Shown in pieces: positions 1 to 13,661 of a DNA stretch of 64,000 nt; position 1 is the stretch's first letter; the number at the start of each line of letters is the position of its first letter. Below the pieces are notes generated by a model. The model ran no database searches. It was not told the DNA's origin and saw only the letters and a program-made list of their open reading frames with translations. Both the position numbers and the translations under genes were made by a program. Source of the stretch: Lepidodermella squamata (Eukaryota > Gastrotricha); the NCBI GenBank assembly GCA_047495785.1, contig JBLDXI010000019.1, forward strand, positions 992,001-1,056,000. The letters run 5' to 3'.

Positions 1-247
1 ACAGCTGAAATATTTGCATCCTGTCGGCACTGACCGAGACGAACTGAAATCCCCGACTACTCATATATTTATAATATAACCAGAAGCGCATGCAATTAAG
101 CGTTAAACCATGCGATGTATTCATAACACATGCGGGGTAGTCGGAGTTCTTACTTTGTCTCCTTTGATTTAGGTTGCAACAAGTGAATAGGCCTATGAAG
201 CCAGCATAAAATTTGGCAAAAAAAAATAATTTTTACAAAATATAACT

Positions 248-3200
248 TTAGTTAAATTGGATTTTGTTATCGAAGTCATACCGTAGTGAAGGTAAGAGTT
301 GCCTGAGTATAGGCTCCAGATAGCAATCGAGCGCCTCCAATTGTTCGTGGAATTCTTCTTCGATTTGTTCGATTTCACGCTGTCGCTCAGCTTCATCCGC
401 ATCTCCATCCTCGGCGATAACATCCCCGAGATCTTCAGGCACTCTCGGTAAAGCCACCTCAGTACATGCTGCCTCATGGGGCTGGCTAGGTGGTTTTGAG
501 CCATCACCGCCCGTAGCACTCATTTTCTGGCGCTTCATCACAACATCAGCCTGAGAAAAAATAAAGAAAATGGCATTTTTTTTCGTGAAATTATCACCGC
601 AAACAACTTTCAAGTTAAAAAAATATGAGAAGTAAAAAATATTTAAAAAATGATCAAAATCGTAAAATATTTAAATTTCGATTAAACTTCGGATTTCAAT
701 CGTTAAATTTTCGAATTTTTATAATTTTAAATTCAAATAATTTTTATCAATTTTCTCAAATTAATTTTTAAATTTCTGAAAAATAATCTTTTAGGTGATC
801 TCGAAGTAAGGTAAGAAATAACTGAATTTACCTGGTATCGATGTTTTAGGCTGATCTGGCCGACTTTGGAATCGGCAGACCGCCATCCGCCCAGCAGTAG
901 GTCAAATTGACTGGAACCGAGCTCCAACCTCGCAACCCTAGCGCTCGACGCCTGTTGCGCCGCTGCCGCCTGAGCAGCAGCCGCCGCAGCCGCGCCAGGC
1001 GCCTGGTTCTTCTTACCCGCCCCGGCTGCTTCTTTCGGCGGTTTGCCACTCTGCCGCTCGGGAATGGCCGCGTACAAATACCGGTGATCGGGCGAGTGTT
1101 GCAGGATTAAAAACGTGAAATTCGGCGGGAAATCTTTCATAATTTCCTGCTGATTCTGCGACAGCACCAGGCGCCGCCAAGCCATTGACTTCTGCTCCAG
1201 CAATTTGATTACATTCCGATACAGCGGGGATGACATTAAATTTGTCTCAACGGAATATTTCTCAAAATTTTTCAGTTGATTCAAGAGAGACGCCTGAAGA
1301 GAGGCGTTTGTATCAGGTTGGGACAGCCATACTAAATCGTCCAGATACAACGACGCTGAGCAGTTTTGATGTACCATCAAGTAATAAGCGCTCATCGACG
1401 GTTCCATTTGACCGAACAACTCGACCAGTTGGATCGATGCGGCTGCACAAACTTTCCGATTGCCGATTTTTAGGGACAGGGTAACCGCTTGCTGTAAAAA
1501 TTCGCAGGCTTGAGCGAGGTAGCGCTTTGAACGATCCAATGCTTTTGCGTTTTCTGACAACATTACTTCAAGGTTGTGAACGTCCATGGCCGTTAGTTGC
1601 CGCTGTTCCCCATCCGCATCGACTATATCGACTTCAGGCGGCGGTGGGGGTGGTTGATCTGATGTCAAAGCCAATGTTGTAGAAGTGAGCTGTTCGGATA
1701 GCGTTATTGTGCCCCGAGTCGTTCCTGGTTCTAAAGTAGGTACTTGAGGTGGGGTAGCAGCTGCTGTTTGCCGAGACAGCGGTCGCGGCGATTCGCCCTC
1801 TGGAGCGGAGGCGGGTTTGGCGACGGGTACTTGGTTATCGATTACAATACCGCGCTGCGTCACTTCCCACTGAATAGGCGGATCTGGTGAGCAAATCTGA
1901 GCCGATAACAGCGATAATTTGCCGAGTAAACCAAGAACTTCTGCTTTCATGTTCGCAGTATGTGTCGAGAAATGGAATGCAGTTTTCAGCCATGCGAATA
2001 TGCTGTTTGGAAATGAGCTGCGAAAATAATAAGTTTCGTCTTAAAGATGGTATTTTTTTCTTTAGTTTCATGCCCCCATGTTTCAGGGGGTGAGCCGAAT
2101 CCCGGAGGTACTGCAATACCGGGCCGACTCGTGGACGGGGTCCAGCAAGCTGGCTGCTCCCGCCCGGCTAGCCAAAAATAGGGCTAATATCGTAGGCCCC
2201 ACATGGAGGCCGTTGTAGATATTAAACTACAAAGAACAGATACTACACTTTGATCATAGCCAAAAAGGCCGAGAAGCGATACTTTTTTTTGTAAAAATTT
2301 TTTGCCGGGGTCTTGGACTGCGCGCACTGCCAGCCGTGTCGCTAATCTGCATATGCACACAGCCGCAAGCTCCGCCCCTCGGCTCACACCTCGGCACATA
2401 GATAAGCCGATGTAAGTGGCGAGTGGCGGTAACACGCGGTATACGATTACGCGCGCGCTTCACACCTAATCGAATTAAGTAGTACTTAATCAAAACTTTC
2501 GTTACGCTGCAAAAGCTAACGTCAGCTTTCAGCCAAAAAGCTAGCAATGATGGTAGTTTTTTTTCAAAAACTATCTCTTCTATTAAACAGATTACATAGC
2601 TGAAGCCGAGAAAGCTTTTTCAATTTTCTTGATACCTAACTGGTCACGCGAAAGCTGCCTGGCCTCGATAGTTTATTACAGATGCAGTTAGTTTTTCCGA
2701 AATAAATAATTAAAAAAAAATAGAATAAAACATAGCTGCCCCCTGTGAGGATCGAACTCACGACCTCCAGATTATGAGACTGGCGCTCTAGCCAACTGAG
2801 CCAAGGAGGCTGCTCATTTCCATTTCCAGTAGTAATAACATAGGGAGGTATGAGGGAGTCCCAAACCAACATTTCAGTCGCCTTGCTTATACCATTTCTT
2901 AAAAATCAAGTATTGCTCCAATCACCTTGGGACTTGCACCATTAGAAAGCTCAAAAGATAGACAATTTTATGCATCAAACCCAGATACTTTATCTTTAGG
3001 CGTTGCGAAGCTATTCGCCTGCAACGCCGACGTGTTCAAAGTTTCCCTGTCCAAAATTTTCCTGCCCTGAATATTATCGAATATAATATTCATTCACAAT
3101 AGCATCGATTGAAATTTCCTTTAAAATAAGCTTCTTACCTTGTCATTTCCTCCCAAGAATGCTGCTCGTCAATCAGTGCTGGCTTCGCTTCAGTGAATGC

Positions 3201-6200
3201 CTCGACAGCCTATGATTCGAAGGAATAACAAAATAAAACATCGCGTTTTTAAAAATTTTATAACTATGTATTTTATGAATCTACATGCTGGTATCTAACA
3301 AATTCAGGGCAAGCTCTTTGTAAGGAAACACAAACAGAATTAGGTAGACTTTCTAGAACTGATAAGGGGCTATATTTTAATGGTTTTTTATTTATTATAA
3401 TTATTTTGAGCCTGAAAACGAAATAGGAAGCAAGCGAAAGACAGACACAGGCGCTACCATACCTTTGCTCTGAGCTAAAATAAATTAGCCACAATCAGAT
3501 GATGAAATTCAGAAGAGAAATAAATTAGATGAAACAACACAAGAAATGTTACAAGTGACCGAAAGATGCGAGGAAGATTATGGAAGGCTAGAAATATTTC
3601 AATTATTTTGTCAACTCACCCGAAGAACTGCTGTTTTTCTTTCCTCCTCACATCGAACGTGACGAATTTCATCGACGCGAATTTCAAACAATCGAACGGC
3701 AGTTTGGCTCGCAAGAATACGAGCTTGCACCACAATGCGCTGCGACATGATACTAGCCGAGGTGGGCTGCAGAAACCCGCCCTCTGGCATCACGCTCACC
3801 GTCTCAGCCAGCCATTCATCCGCCCATTGAACGAGCATTTGCGCACTGCTCAGCGCCTTGCAAAGCATCGAGTACCGCAACGCCCGGTTAGGAAGGCCAG
3901 CGAAATTGCGATACGATACAAGGCAGTCGGATAGCCACATTAAGGCGGTCATGCGGAGCTGTAAAGCCTCAATACACTCAAATCGATAGCCGGCCTTTCG
4001 TAACTTGATCGCACAATCCATGAGACGCTAAAAATAAATAATAAATTAGAGTAAGTCAAGAGTGGGAATCGACGAATTTTCGGAATTTGAAGGAATCAAT
4101 TTTGAAGGCACTATTCGAGACATTGGCAATATTTGCAGTTCGAGACATTGGTTTTTAACCCTTTTCACCGAATTTATTCGATTTCCAAGAGCGGAAATAT
4201 CGAGGGGTGGGCGACAGAACGACTTGCATAGAATAGAAAAAAATGGCGCAAAATTTTTTGCATCTCCGCCAAGTCAGTCGCGTGCCGGATCACTGAAACG
4301 CCAGTTTTTTCTGCGCAAAAATTCATTACGCCATCTGTTTCTATTCTAGACAAGTCGTTCTGTTGCCCAGCTCGCGATATTATGTTCTTTATGAATCCTG
4401 GGATTGTAGTCACCCTACAGGATTTTTCGAAATAGGATGGCAGCAAAACTTACCAATTTCAAATCACGAATTTTCAAAATTCTGCAAATTTTCGATAGTA
4501 ACCTTTGAAGCCCAATGCCTTATAATACCTGATGACTTTGACAATTTTTAGATATTTTTCGTTCATTGGTCTCACAATTACTTTTTTGTGTAATAAATTC
4601 AGTTCAATTTTTTTAAGTTTTCTCACCTCAGAAACTAGAGAAATCTGATCCGTTTGGGCTTGCTGTAAGCGATAGTATGCTTGTTTAGCCAATTCGAAGT
4701 CCAACTCGGCAATTCGCATTTCCAGCTTGCTTTCAATAGCTTCAAGCCACACAGTTTGGTTTTTGCGGGCGTGATGCATCCTAGCGATGCTAGGCTGCAT
4801 GTTTACTAAAAACGCGCGCGCCTTTTCAAGCGATTCTTTCTGCCTAACATCCTCAGCAATCGCGCGACTGTGTAAAATCAAAGCTTTGCACAACGTTTCC
4901 TCATCGATGGCAATATCCAGCGTTTCCATTGCTGGCAGACATTGCAGCACGTCATTGAAACGCCGTTCGCGAAGCGCCAAGGCCGATTTGAGATACTGAA
5001 GTTTCGGCAGGAGGTCATCAGAACCTGCGATATCTTTGATTCCTGTCATAATCATCTCAGCTTCCCAGAGGAACTGCCGCGCGAACTGGTACTCTTCGCG
5101 GGTTATGAATATTTCAGCGGCGTCGACAAGCATTTTCAACATGCTAGGCTGTGAGTCAATTTTTTGCAGGAATAAATTCCGCCTGGCCAATGCTGCTCGC
5201 TGATTCACTGCTGCGGTTGCATCGTGAGCATTTGCATTTTCAGCCGCATTAGCTGCAGCGTGTTCCGACTCTTCCGTAATGCGTAAGCGCCACCTTAAAT
5301 ATTTTTCAGATTAATTTTTCTGTAATATAATCGAGCTATTTATTCTTACTTTGCTTGCTCGGCCAGGATAACTTGAATATCGCCGTAGTACTGGCGTAGG
5401 CGTTCGTGGAACGAGGCAGCCGAACCCAAATTCAGCTGATAGCTGAGCATTTCATATTTAAGGTGGACTAGAGCAAGCTGCGTCTTGTCCACAATAACCG
5501 TACGCGCCAGTATATTCTGAAGACACAATATCGGGAAGCACATGTGCTGCAAATCAAGATTTTTCATTTGCTGCTCCAATTCTTCGAGCCATTTGAAAGT
5601 AAGAGCCTGAAATTTCATAATTCAAAAAACTTTTCAAAAAAAGAAAATTCAACTTACCCCTTGTGTAACTGATTTTGATGTAATAACAGCCTCTGGCGAG
5701 ACTTTTTCACTTTGATTGAAGACATCTATCAGCTCATCCGGTAACTCGAAAGTTGACCATTCATCCAGGGTTGTCGGGAAAAAGTCAATGGCAGCCTTTT
5801 TCTTCGGCTTCTCCATTTGCGGCATGTCCTGAAGAATTAAAAAATTGAGAAATTTCATTAAGGAATTAATTTTAGCTTACATCTTTGCCGCGTTTATCCG
5901 GTTTTGGGCTTTTACTGCCTTTTTCTTTCTCCTCCGCAGCTTTAGCCTTGGCGTTATCTTTCGCTACTTGAACCGAGGATTCGATGAGAACTTTGATAAG
6001 TCGGCAAACAATGGCCTGAGCCGAGATGGCGTATTCGAGGTTTTCATTGTCTTGCCCACCCCCTCGCTGAGTAACGACCGCCATGACAGTATGAGCCCGA
6101 ATGAGGACTTCAAGCAGGCGGACATTAGATATATCAGTCAATTGGAGCTCTTCCGTTGGCTTTCTCGGAATTTCCTCGCATTTTTCTTCGTCCTTCTTCT

Positions 6201-9200
6201 TCGCCTTAGGCTTGGCCTTACCCTTCGCTGAAAAATAGAGACATCTCGATTTGAATCTCTCAACAAAAATTAGCGTAACAAATTAATGGAGAAAGTAAAA
6301 TAAAATGACAGACAAAATTAAAGGTTCACATAAAACTTTACCATTAGGAGGGTATTCGTTATGTGAGCTTATTTCAGTATCTTATAATACACAAATATTG
6401 ATTCCGTGAAATATCATGCCTTTCTGTGAAGTTGGAGGCTATGGTAAAATGTTAGTATACCTTGGGAAGTTCGCATGTTCGCAACCGTCGGCTTTTCAAT
6501 CGCACTCCGCATTACCAGGTCGACAGCAGCTCGAAGGTGAAGAAGAATAACATCAACTGGTCGATCGTGAAAATGTAGTAGCTGTGCTGCTTCAATGTAT
6601 AATTCGGCTTTGATCCAATTATGAACGGGATTCTATATTACAGATTTTGAATTATGAATTATCATCCAAAAACGGGCTATTTTGTTTCTACCTGTAGGGT
6701 TTCAATTGCATTTTGATAGCAGATGAATTGATCCTCGGCGTTGATTGACGATAGCGCAACTTTTTTCCACATTTCGGCGACTTGCTCTTCACTCTCAGCC
6801 TGCGTTGAAACAAATGTCAGGGGTTAACATATAATTTATTTATCAGAACGGCAAGGCTAGGAATTCTTAGGATAAGAACTAGAACGTTATCTGACTGGAC
6901 AAGATCAGTAATAGGTATTCAATTTATCTAAATAGTTTTTCAAATTCAAAACCATGCGAACCAGGCGAGAAGGCTGAAAAATAATGAATCAAACAGGCAA
7001 AATAAGATCAAAATAATTTCAAGCTAAATCTCATCAATCGGCGCAACATTCTAGGTTCAAACATCGAGTTACCTGGTCCGATTTCCCTAGGAAAGCGAGC
7101 TACACAACGCATTCCAATTAGTACCATTATTTTTTGCAAAGTTATTCAAAAAATTTCAATTCGAGCTACACACCTTGAATCGATGAATATCCATCATAAT
7201 CATCTTGACAGAAACTCCGAGCCGAGCTTTCGTCATTATTCGGTGCTTGAAGAGCAGCAGGCGATGTTTAGTTCTCGGAAGCTCAGCTAAAGCCTTATCC
7301 AGCACTTTTAGACACTCCTCATACAGACCCTGTGAAGAAACATATATTTCACTTTAGAATAGCACAATTTTTCATAAGAGAAAGATTACCTCGTCAAGAT
7401 AGGATTGAAAAAGTAGGGCATAGAGAGACACTCGAATCGTTAGGTCATCAGGCCCATCGATTTGAGGCAAGGCATCACGAACCGAAACAGCAGCAGTGGC
7501 CGCAGCCCGACTGCTAGCATCGTCATCATCAACCTCAGCGTCTTCATCTTGTCGCTTCTAAAAATTAAAAAAAAATTCATATGATATGGGTCAGAAAAAT
7601 AGTTGGTTTGAATGTTCATGCAATTTTCCATGCTGGGTGACAACAGCTTTACGATTTTTAATACCTTTTTCGGTCTAGTTTTACTTAGCATTAAGTTCAA
7701 ATCCTGAATTTGCACCGATTATTCACATCAGTTTTACAGTGAATTTTATACCAACTCACATAGGCTAGATCCGCTTGCTTACAAGCCGCCTTAATATGCC
7801 CGACTAATTCCATGATATAGCTGCGAAGGGATTTACGCCCAGCCGCTGTTCGGAACAAAATGATGGCGTTATTCCAGAACTGCCTCATGGCTGTCATAGC
7901 TGTGTTTGAATCCAACGCGATTGCCGCGAATTTCGCAGCTTGGCAAAACGATTTCGCGGCTTGAAGGCGAATTTGCGTTAAAACACCCTCGCTTCGAATC
8001 AACGAGTCGCCGTAGACCAACGCAGCCTGGCATCGCAAATTCGCCTCGGCAATGGCCAGCGGTGATTTCGGGGTGGTTTTCACCGGTGGGGTGTTGAGTG
8101 CTATCTGGGACAATCTAACTGCGGTAGCGTGATCTGCTACTGGCTGTTGATTTGTGCCGGCAATTGAGGGGATCGTGCAGAATCTCGCTAGTTGCGTGTA
8201 GATTTCAAGCCTGACAATCGGATCGTTCCATTCACAGGCTTCAACCATTTGAATTGCTTTTGGCAGGGTAATGGCGTCTTTAAAGGCAGCGGGTGCGGAT
8301 TGGAACGAGAAAATTCGCAAGACCTCAACGGCACAAATCGCGCGGGACTGGCGTTGATAAGTGTGACACGGGTGACTTTCAGGCAAATCCCGATCTGGAA
8401 GCAAGGTTTTAGCCAGTGGTTGCTGTAACATTTGTTTCGCATTTATCCAAGTTCGAATTAAAGGTAACCGGCCGCCAATTGAGATGACGTCGGCCGGTAG
8501 ATGGCCGTCGGTTAACGTAAGGCCGAATTCGAGAACTTCAAGGGCTTTTTTCAAATCAGCCACAGCTTCGGGTGACAAAGCTGCGTCTCCCGCTTTTCCA
8601 GGTGGAGGTTTTGGGGCTGATTTTTCCGGCTCCTGCTTTTTACCACCCTTGCCACCAGCTTGCTGCTGTTGTTGTTGCTGCTGCTGCTGTTGCTGTTGTT
8701 CCCTGAATAATGTGAGAAGTCAAATTAGCGGCTTTTGTGGCTTCAAACTACAAGCAACACGAGCTAATGAAAGGGCAAAGGTTAGCGAAGCAAACATGAA
8801 AACGTCTTGCGTATGAAGAGTTACCGATTTTATCCCATTTCTTAGAATAATGCCTACGGCTGTCTTATAGGCTATGCTAGTTCCATTCTATCATTCTATT
8901 AGACAGAATTTATGGTTGATTATAATTTCCACGGACTCTCAGACCATAAGATCTAAAATTGCCCGTACACGGAAATTCTGTACGCGTACAGAATTTCTGA
9001 CTATTATCACCCTCTACTTTTATGATGGTCATAACTAACTAGCAAATTTCTGTTATTTGCGGGTAAGATTGGTAATTCTTCATGCGTTATTAACATCAAA
9101 GGCTAGTAACAAGGCGGCTAAACATGGTATATAAAAGCAAGGAAGCTCATACCGGGTACCCTTCAAGGGCTTTCCTTTCGCACTTCAGGAAAAATCAAGC

Positions 9201-12200
9201 AAAGAAGAAGAAAAATAAAACCAGATGTGAATGAAATTGAGAAAAAGTTGCATGAAATCGGTGAAAGTTTAAACATGGGCTTTGGCGCATTTCGATTTGG
9301 GGACGTAATTATTGTAGGTTTTTGAACGAAATCGAATAATACTCCGAAAACGAAGAATTTCGAACAAATATGTCGAATACACATCGCCAAATCCCATGTT
9401 CATTTTTCGCCGTTCATTTGGCTTCAAGCTTTTTCTTAGATGATCCACTTACGTCGGCTCGCTTACAGGAACCTGGTCCTGTTCCGGTTCAACGAGCGTA
9501 GGAGGCTTCGGTGGAGGCGTCCATGTTTGCATATAAGCTGTGGCGATAGCTAAACACAAATCCACCACCAAACCTGTCGATCTCTCATGACCAAGCGACC
9601 GCAAGTAACCGAGCGCTGTCTCTAATTTCGCTACAATTTGACGATGGGTATTAGTCGCAATTAAATGAGTCGAGTAATTCCACAGGCAGACAGCGGCGTT
9701 AACAGCCAAAACTGGTTCGCTGAGACTTTTCGCATGCTCGCCCGATCTCAAAAAGCAGGCAACGGCTTCATCTGAAATTCCACCCAGCCATTTTTGGTAC
9801 TCAATCCAGTCAGGATCTTGAATTGGCAAGCCCTCTGGGCAAAATTTCACGTGCTTCTTAATCATGTCGTCGGTCAGAACAGGTGGTTGGTACAATTCTA
9901 CACTGTGGCACTTGGAAAGCTGAACCAGAGCCTCGCCGAGAATCTGCCGAACTTCACCGAGCATCCGCAGTAATTCGCGATTACTAAACGCTGAAATTTC
10001 TTCCTTACTCGGGAAGGCAGGGTGCTCGTCTAAAACTTCATCGCCAGTGGTTTGAACTTCAATTGTTGGAACCGCAGGAGGTTCATCGGAAATCGCGTTA
10101 GGTGCCATTGATACAGCAGGTCCGAGAGATTGCTTAGTTGGCTGGGGCGCCTTTGGCTTGGATTTTTTCGAAGATGGTGCCGCTACAGATATTCTATCAT
10201 CGTCGTAAATTAGCGCAAATCGAGCCGCAGCTCGGCAAACGTCCCAAACTTCGTGTTTTCTCGACGCTTTACATAAATCTACCCAAAGCCGCAATCGCTC
10301 CGCAAAATTCTCCGCATTAACCTGTTTCCCGCCGTAAGCTCGAATTTTCATAAGCGAACCCTGATAACTTCGAGCTGTGGAACCTCGAACTCGAATGGGC
10401 GAAGCGGTTTCAGTGCCTGAAGTGCCCTCACTTTTAACGTTCATCGCCTCGGATTCGATTCCGACCACCATGACGAAATCTTCCGGCGCCAGAATATTAC
10501 CAACTTGAACAAGCAGAGTTCGCCTATCGTCGTAACTTAGAGCCGAGTCGCTGACTGATTTGCACTGTTCTAAAATCATGGTAGCCTTGTCTTCGATGCG
10601 ATCTGGCTGGTGATACAGTTCGGTTTTAAGCCTCAAACGGGTGATCGAAGCTTGGAGCCAGGTAGCATGCATTCCACCTGATGCCTCGTCCATCAGTAAT
10701 GCTCTTTCTAATCGCTCTAAAGCAGTTGCATTTTGTTCCACATCCTCTTCGCATTTCGCAACCATAGCTTCGATTTGAGCCATGACCCGCAACTCTAAAC
10801 TTCCTATAGAGGTCATAGCTTCAATAGCGGCAACTAAAGGCCGGCGAACGATTGAGTAAAATGGATGCTGGCATAGAGGTAGGCATAAATTCCAGAGAAT
10901 ACATGCACCAGCTTCGACTGTAGCGGATTCAACGTTTGGTGAGCGTTGAGCAGCGGCTAGTGCCTCAACACATTGTCTAATAGCTTCGCTTCGGGTCTAG
11001 GAAATGAGAGAATTTAAAATTCATAATTCACACATTGCGCCGAACATACATCAACAGCTGTTTTGCTGTATGAAAGTTGCTTGTCGCCCAAAGATTTGAC
11101 TTTGTATTCACATTCAATAAAAGACATTTTGACGGACATGTCAGCATTCTTAAAAGAAAAAAATATATTGTTTTCAACAACATAGCAATGCTTGAGATCA
11201 TAATACTTACCGAAATTCCAAGATCCTTCGAAAGATCAATGGCCTCTTTAACATATTCCAAATACCCGTAATCCAAGCATATCCGACAGAACTCCAGAAG
11301 AAGCATCACCCTGAAATTGAAAATTAATTAATTTCTGTTATCCCATAGCTGTAAACAAGCAGTGTTAATTTGGCACGAAGCATCTATAAGCGTGCATTAC
11401 AACCCGGTGTGAATACTAGTTAATACGGGCTTTTCATAACTATGAAATACCGCTGATCTTGGGCAGAATCAGCTTCGGTCAAAGGAAGCTTCTGTGGCTC
11501 CTTATCCTTTGAATCTTTACCACCTGGGTGTCTCCTTTTTCGAGAACAGAAATTGATTTCCACAAGAAGCGGTAAATTTCTTACTTGACATCTCTTTGCA
11601 TTTCTGCTTTGGATACGGGTTCTTGTGGTATTGGAAAACTTGGAGGATTGTATATTTTTTGCTGGAACAGTGACAGGGCGATTCGGGCAACTTCTTCATG
11701 AGCATGGTACACCTCAGGTAAAACGGGCTCCGCAACAGGCGCTGGTGCCGGAGCAGTCTCTTGCGGTCCGCTTGTGCCATCCGGAGGTTTTTCAGAGTTT
11801 GCAGGAGGTTCGACTGGTTTAGGTTTCGGTGCTGGTTTTTCGTGCTTTTCTTGAGGTGAGTCATGATAGCTAGGAAAGATCATGAGATAATCATTTCAAT
11901 AATTAACATTAAATGATTTTATCATCCAACTAACTGTTTTAGCCGACATAGGCCGTAAACAAGCGCAAGTGATTGGCTGGTCTTCATCTCTCGCCCGAAC
12001 TTCTGATGATCGAATAGACTGTGTTTTACAACAAATCGCATCAAATCGAACAAGCGCTTGGGTGCATGGAGGCGAGCAAGTTGCAGGCAACTCAAGGCAG
12101 CCGCTGTGGCCTCGGAACGACGTCCACCATCTAAGTGGGACTCCGCAAGGAGACTATAAGAATGACTAGGTAAATTATACAACTTGAAGCTGGGAAATTT

Positions 12201-12961
12201 TTACATGATCAGCTGACACCTCCAGTCGTAGTCTCGATCGTCGATTAAATCGAGCGTTCGGGTTATTTCACTCAGACTACGAGATAGAAATCGTCGATAG
12301 CCAGGTCGCATCAACGGCCGAGCCAGTGACCAGTAGCAAAGTGAGCAGTTGTAAATGATGAAGTAATATCTGAAACCAAGTTACGATGAGTATAAATATA
12401 ATGCTGTTAGAAATTCATACTTGGGATTAGTTTTTGCTATTGAAGTGGCCTTCAACAGGTAGGCAGCTGCTTCTTCAAATTTCATCTATATTCGTATTTA
12501 CGTACACATAAAGGAGCACAAATTTCGATGTAAATAATTACTGGATTGGTTCTATCAGTCGGCGCAATCAGCTTAGCTTGGCAAATATAGGCGCGGCAAA
12601 CAAACTGGTTCATTTGAATCGTCCGCGAAAAAAACAGCTGAAGACATTTAGAGGCCAAGTCATTTCTGTTAACCTGCATAAAATGGAAATGTTAGTATCA
12701 AATATTAAATTTAACAAGTAAAATAGCAAACAGTTAGTGCAGCTTCGCAGCAAAGTATATAGATGTCGGAGCTAACAGTGTTAGGACTGTTTGAAAGGTC
12801 TTTGTTTGACAGACGTTCAATTATGTCGAAGCAGCTCTGAACTCGATCTTTGCCTTCTGTAAAAGAAAAATAATATTATCTCAACATACATAGATAAATA
12901 ACCCACCTTCAGATGTATCACTGAGTACCTCCTGTAGGAGGCCTCTTAATTGCATCTCCAT
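248..12961 (-). CDS. CFAP46: CFAP46 (TTC40), central-pair ciliary protein, about 20+ exons
   Basis: CFAP46 is a very long TPR-rich scaffold of the C1d projection of the ciliary central pair. The N-terminus starts MEMQLRGLLQEVLS (ATG at 12961) and an early exon encodes KYYFIIYNCSYCYWSLARP then MRPGYRRFLSRSLSEI, which matches the conserved CFAP46 start by eye. Exons I could place include 12961-12907, about 10995-9453, about 8702-7760, about 6229-5881, 3209-3139, 2017-832 and 551-248. Phases join across the introns I checked (for example RYQ to ADVVMKRQ over the last one). The last exon ends at a TAA at 248. Estimated length is near 2,600 residues, close to the family. Helical TPR-like segments alternate with charged, low-complexity linkers, including a glutamine run at 8663-8700. 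A 1.1-kb intron (2018-3138) hosts two RNA genes. Internal exon edges are approximate. Confidence 0.92.
2089..2280 (-). ncRNA. U2 spliceosomal snRNA gene (variant or possible pseudogene) inside a CFAP46 intron
   Basis: Read on the minus strand, the sequence opens ATCGCTTCTCGGCC as U2 does. It then carries the branch-point recognition block GTGTAGTATCTGTTC, a TTTAATATCT segment, an Sm-type site TATTTTTGG (about 2180-2172), and the stem-loop IV core CCCGGTATTGCAGTACC. The length of about 192 nt matches animal U2. Differences from the usual sequence are five Ts in the first loop, TATGATC where TAAGATC is nearly invariant (variant base at 2256), and an extra A before GTGTAGTA, which I recall also in nematode U2. 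All major landmarks are present, so a working gene is likely, but a diverged copy cannot be excluded. The 3' end is approximate. Confidence 0.85.
2737..2810 (-). tRNA. tRNA-Met (CAT), elongator type
   Basis: A complete cloverleaf can be folded. The acceptor GCCTCCT pairs with AGGGGGC, the D arm contains GGCTCAGTTGGCTAGAGC, the anticodon loop is CTCATAA with anticodon CAT, and the T arm contains GGTCGTGAGTTCGATCC. It closely matches the animal elongator Met tRNA. A-box and B-box promoter sequences are intact and there is no intron. It lies in the same CFAP46 intron as the U2 gene, on the same strand. A run of T follows on the minus strand (A-rich at 2711-2719 on plus), suitable as a Pol III stop. 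Confidence 0.95.
4196..4381. repeat. Inverted-repeat (foldback or MITE-like) element in a CFAP46 intron
   Basis: The left arm (about 4196-4256) and right arm (about 4320-4381) are diverged reverse complements. They share blocks such as ACAGAACGACTTG, TAGAATAGAAA and ATGGCG, around a spacer of about 60 bp. Total length is near 186 bp with no coding capacity, consistent with a short non-autonomous foldback element or an old inverted duplication. No clear target-site duplication was seen. Confidence 0.6.
8663..8700 (-). repeat. CAG/CAA repeat encoding polyglutamine in CFAP46
   Basis: A mixed CAG/CAA tract at the start of a CFAP46 exon encodes about twelve glutamines, followed by a Gly/Lys/Pro-rich linker. 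The mixed codons suggest selection on the protein or past instability rather than a pure DNA microsatellite. Confidence 0.8.
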
Positions 12962-13661
12962 GATCGCAGAGTTCTTCTATTTCATACTAAACTCTACGAG
13001 TAATGCGACAAAGCGAGCGAATTAGCGTCAAAATGCACATCGTGTTACACAAATATCAGTCGTTAATGTAGTTCAATTTTTTGTTGAATGATCCAATAGC
13101 GTTTATGAACTCAGTCTAACATGCTCCTTGATTCTATATTGATTGATGGTGCCAATTCGAGGCGTGACCCCAAGCCGGCTCCGTTGGGTCACAATCACAA
13201 GTTTTAAAGAAGCGTTTCCAAGGAAATATACATATGCTAATATTAATTTATTCTATAATTAATTTGAAAAATCATTAATAAATAATTATGAATAAAGAAA
13301 TGTGACAACCAAATAGTTGGGGATTTGTATGCGATATTTTCTTGCTTCATCGCGAGAACGGCGCCCACACCAGGCACGCGACTAAAGCAATTAATGTTTT
13401 TTGTTGCGTGATATGTTCCCATTGACCCTATGCCCTGATAGTAATTGCGCTGGTCTAGTTTTCGTATATTGCCGATTCATAAATTTGCTGCCAGCAAAAA
13501 CCATATTTTCAATGCTCGAGCTACTAACTTTGAACTTCGACATTTAATTTTAGCGTCTTTCACAACTTTTTTTTTTATTATTTGTCTAGGATTGGCTAGT
13601 CACTTGGCTGTCATCCAAATTAGGGAAGGCGCTAGCTTCCTGTAAAGGTTCTTCTGGATAA
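12962..13661. other. Divergent intergenic region between CFAP46 and the phosphotransferase
   Basis: This stretch of about 700 bp must contain the start regions of two divergent genes. I see a GGATTGGCTAG block (CCAAT-type) near 13589 and a short imperfect hairpin at 13164-13192 (GTGACCCC against GGGTCAC). No convincing open frame or RNA gene was seen. Confidence 0.5.
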
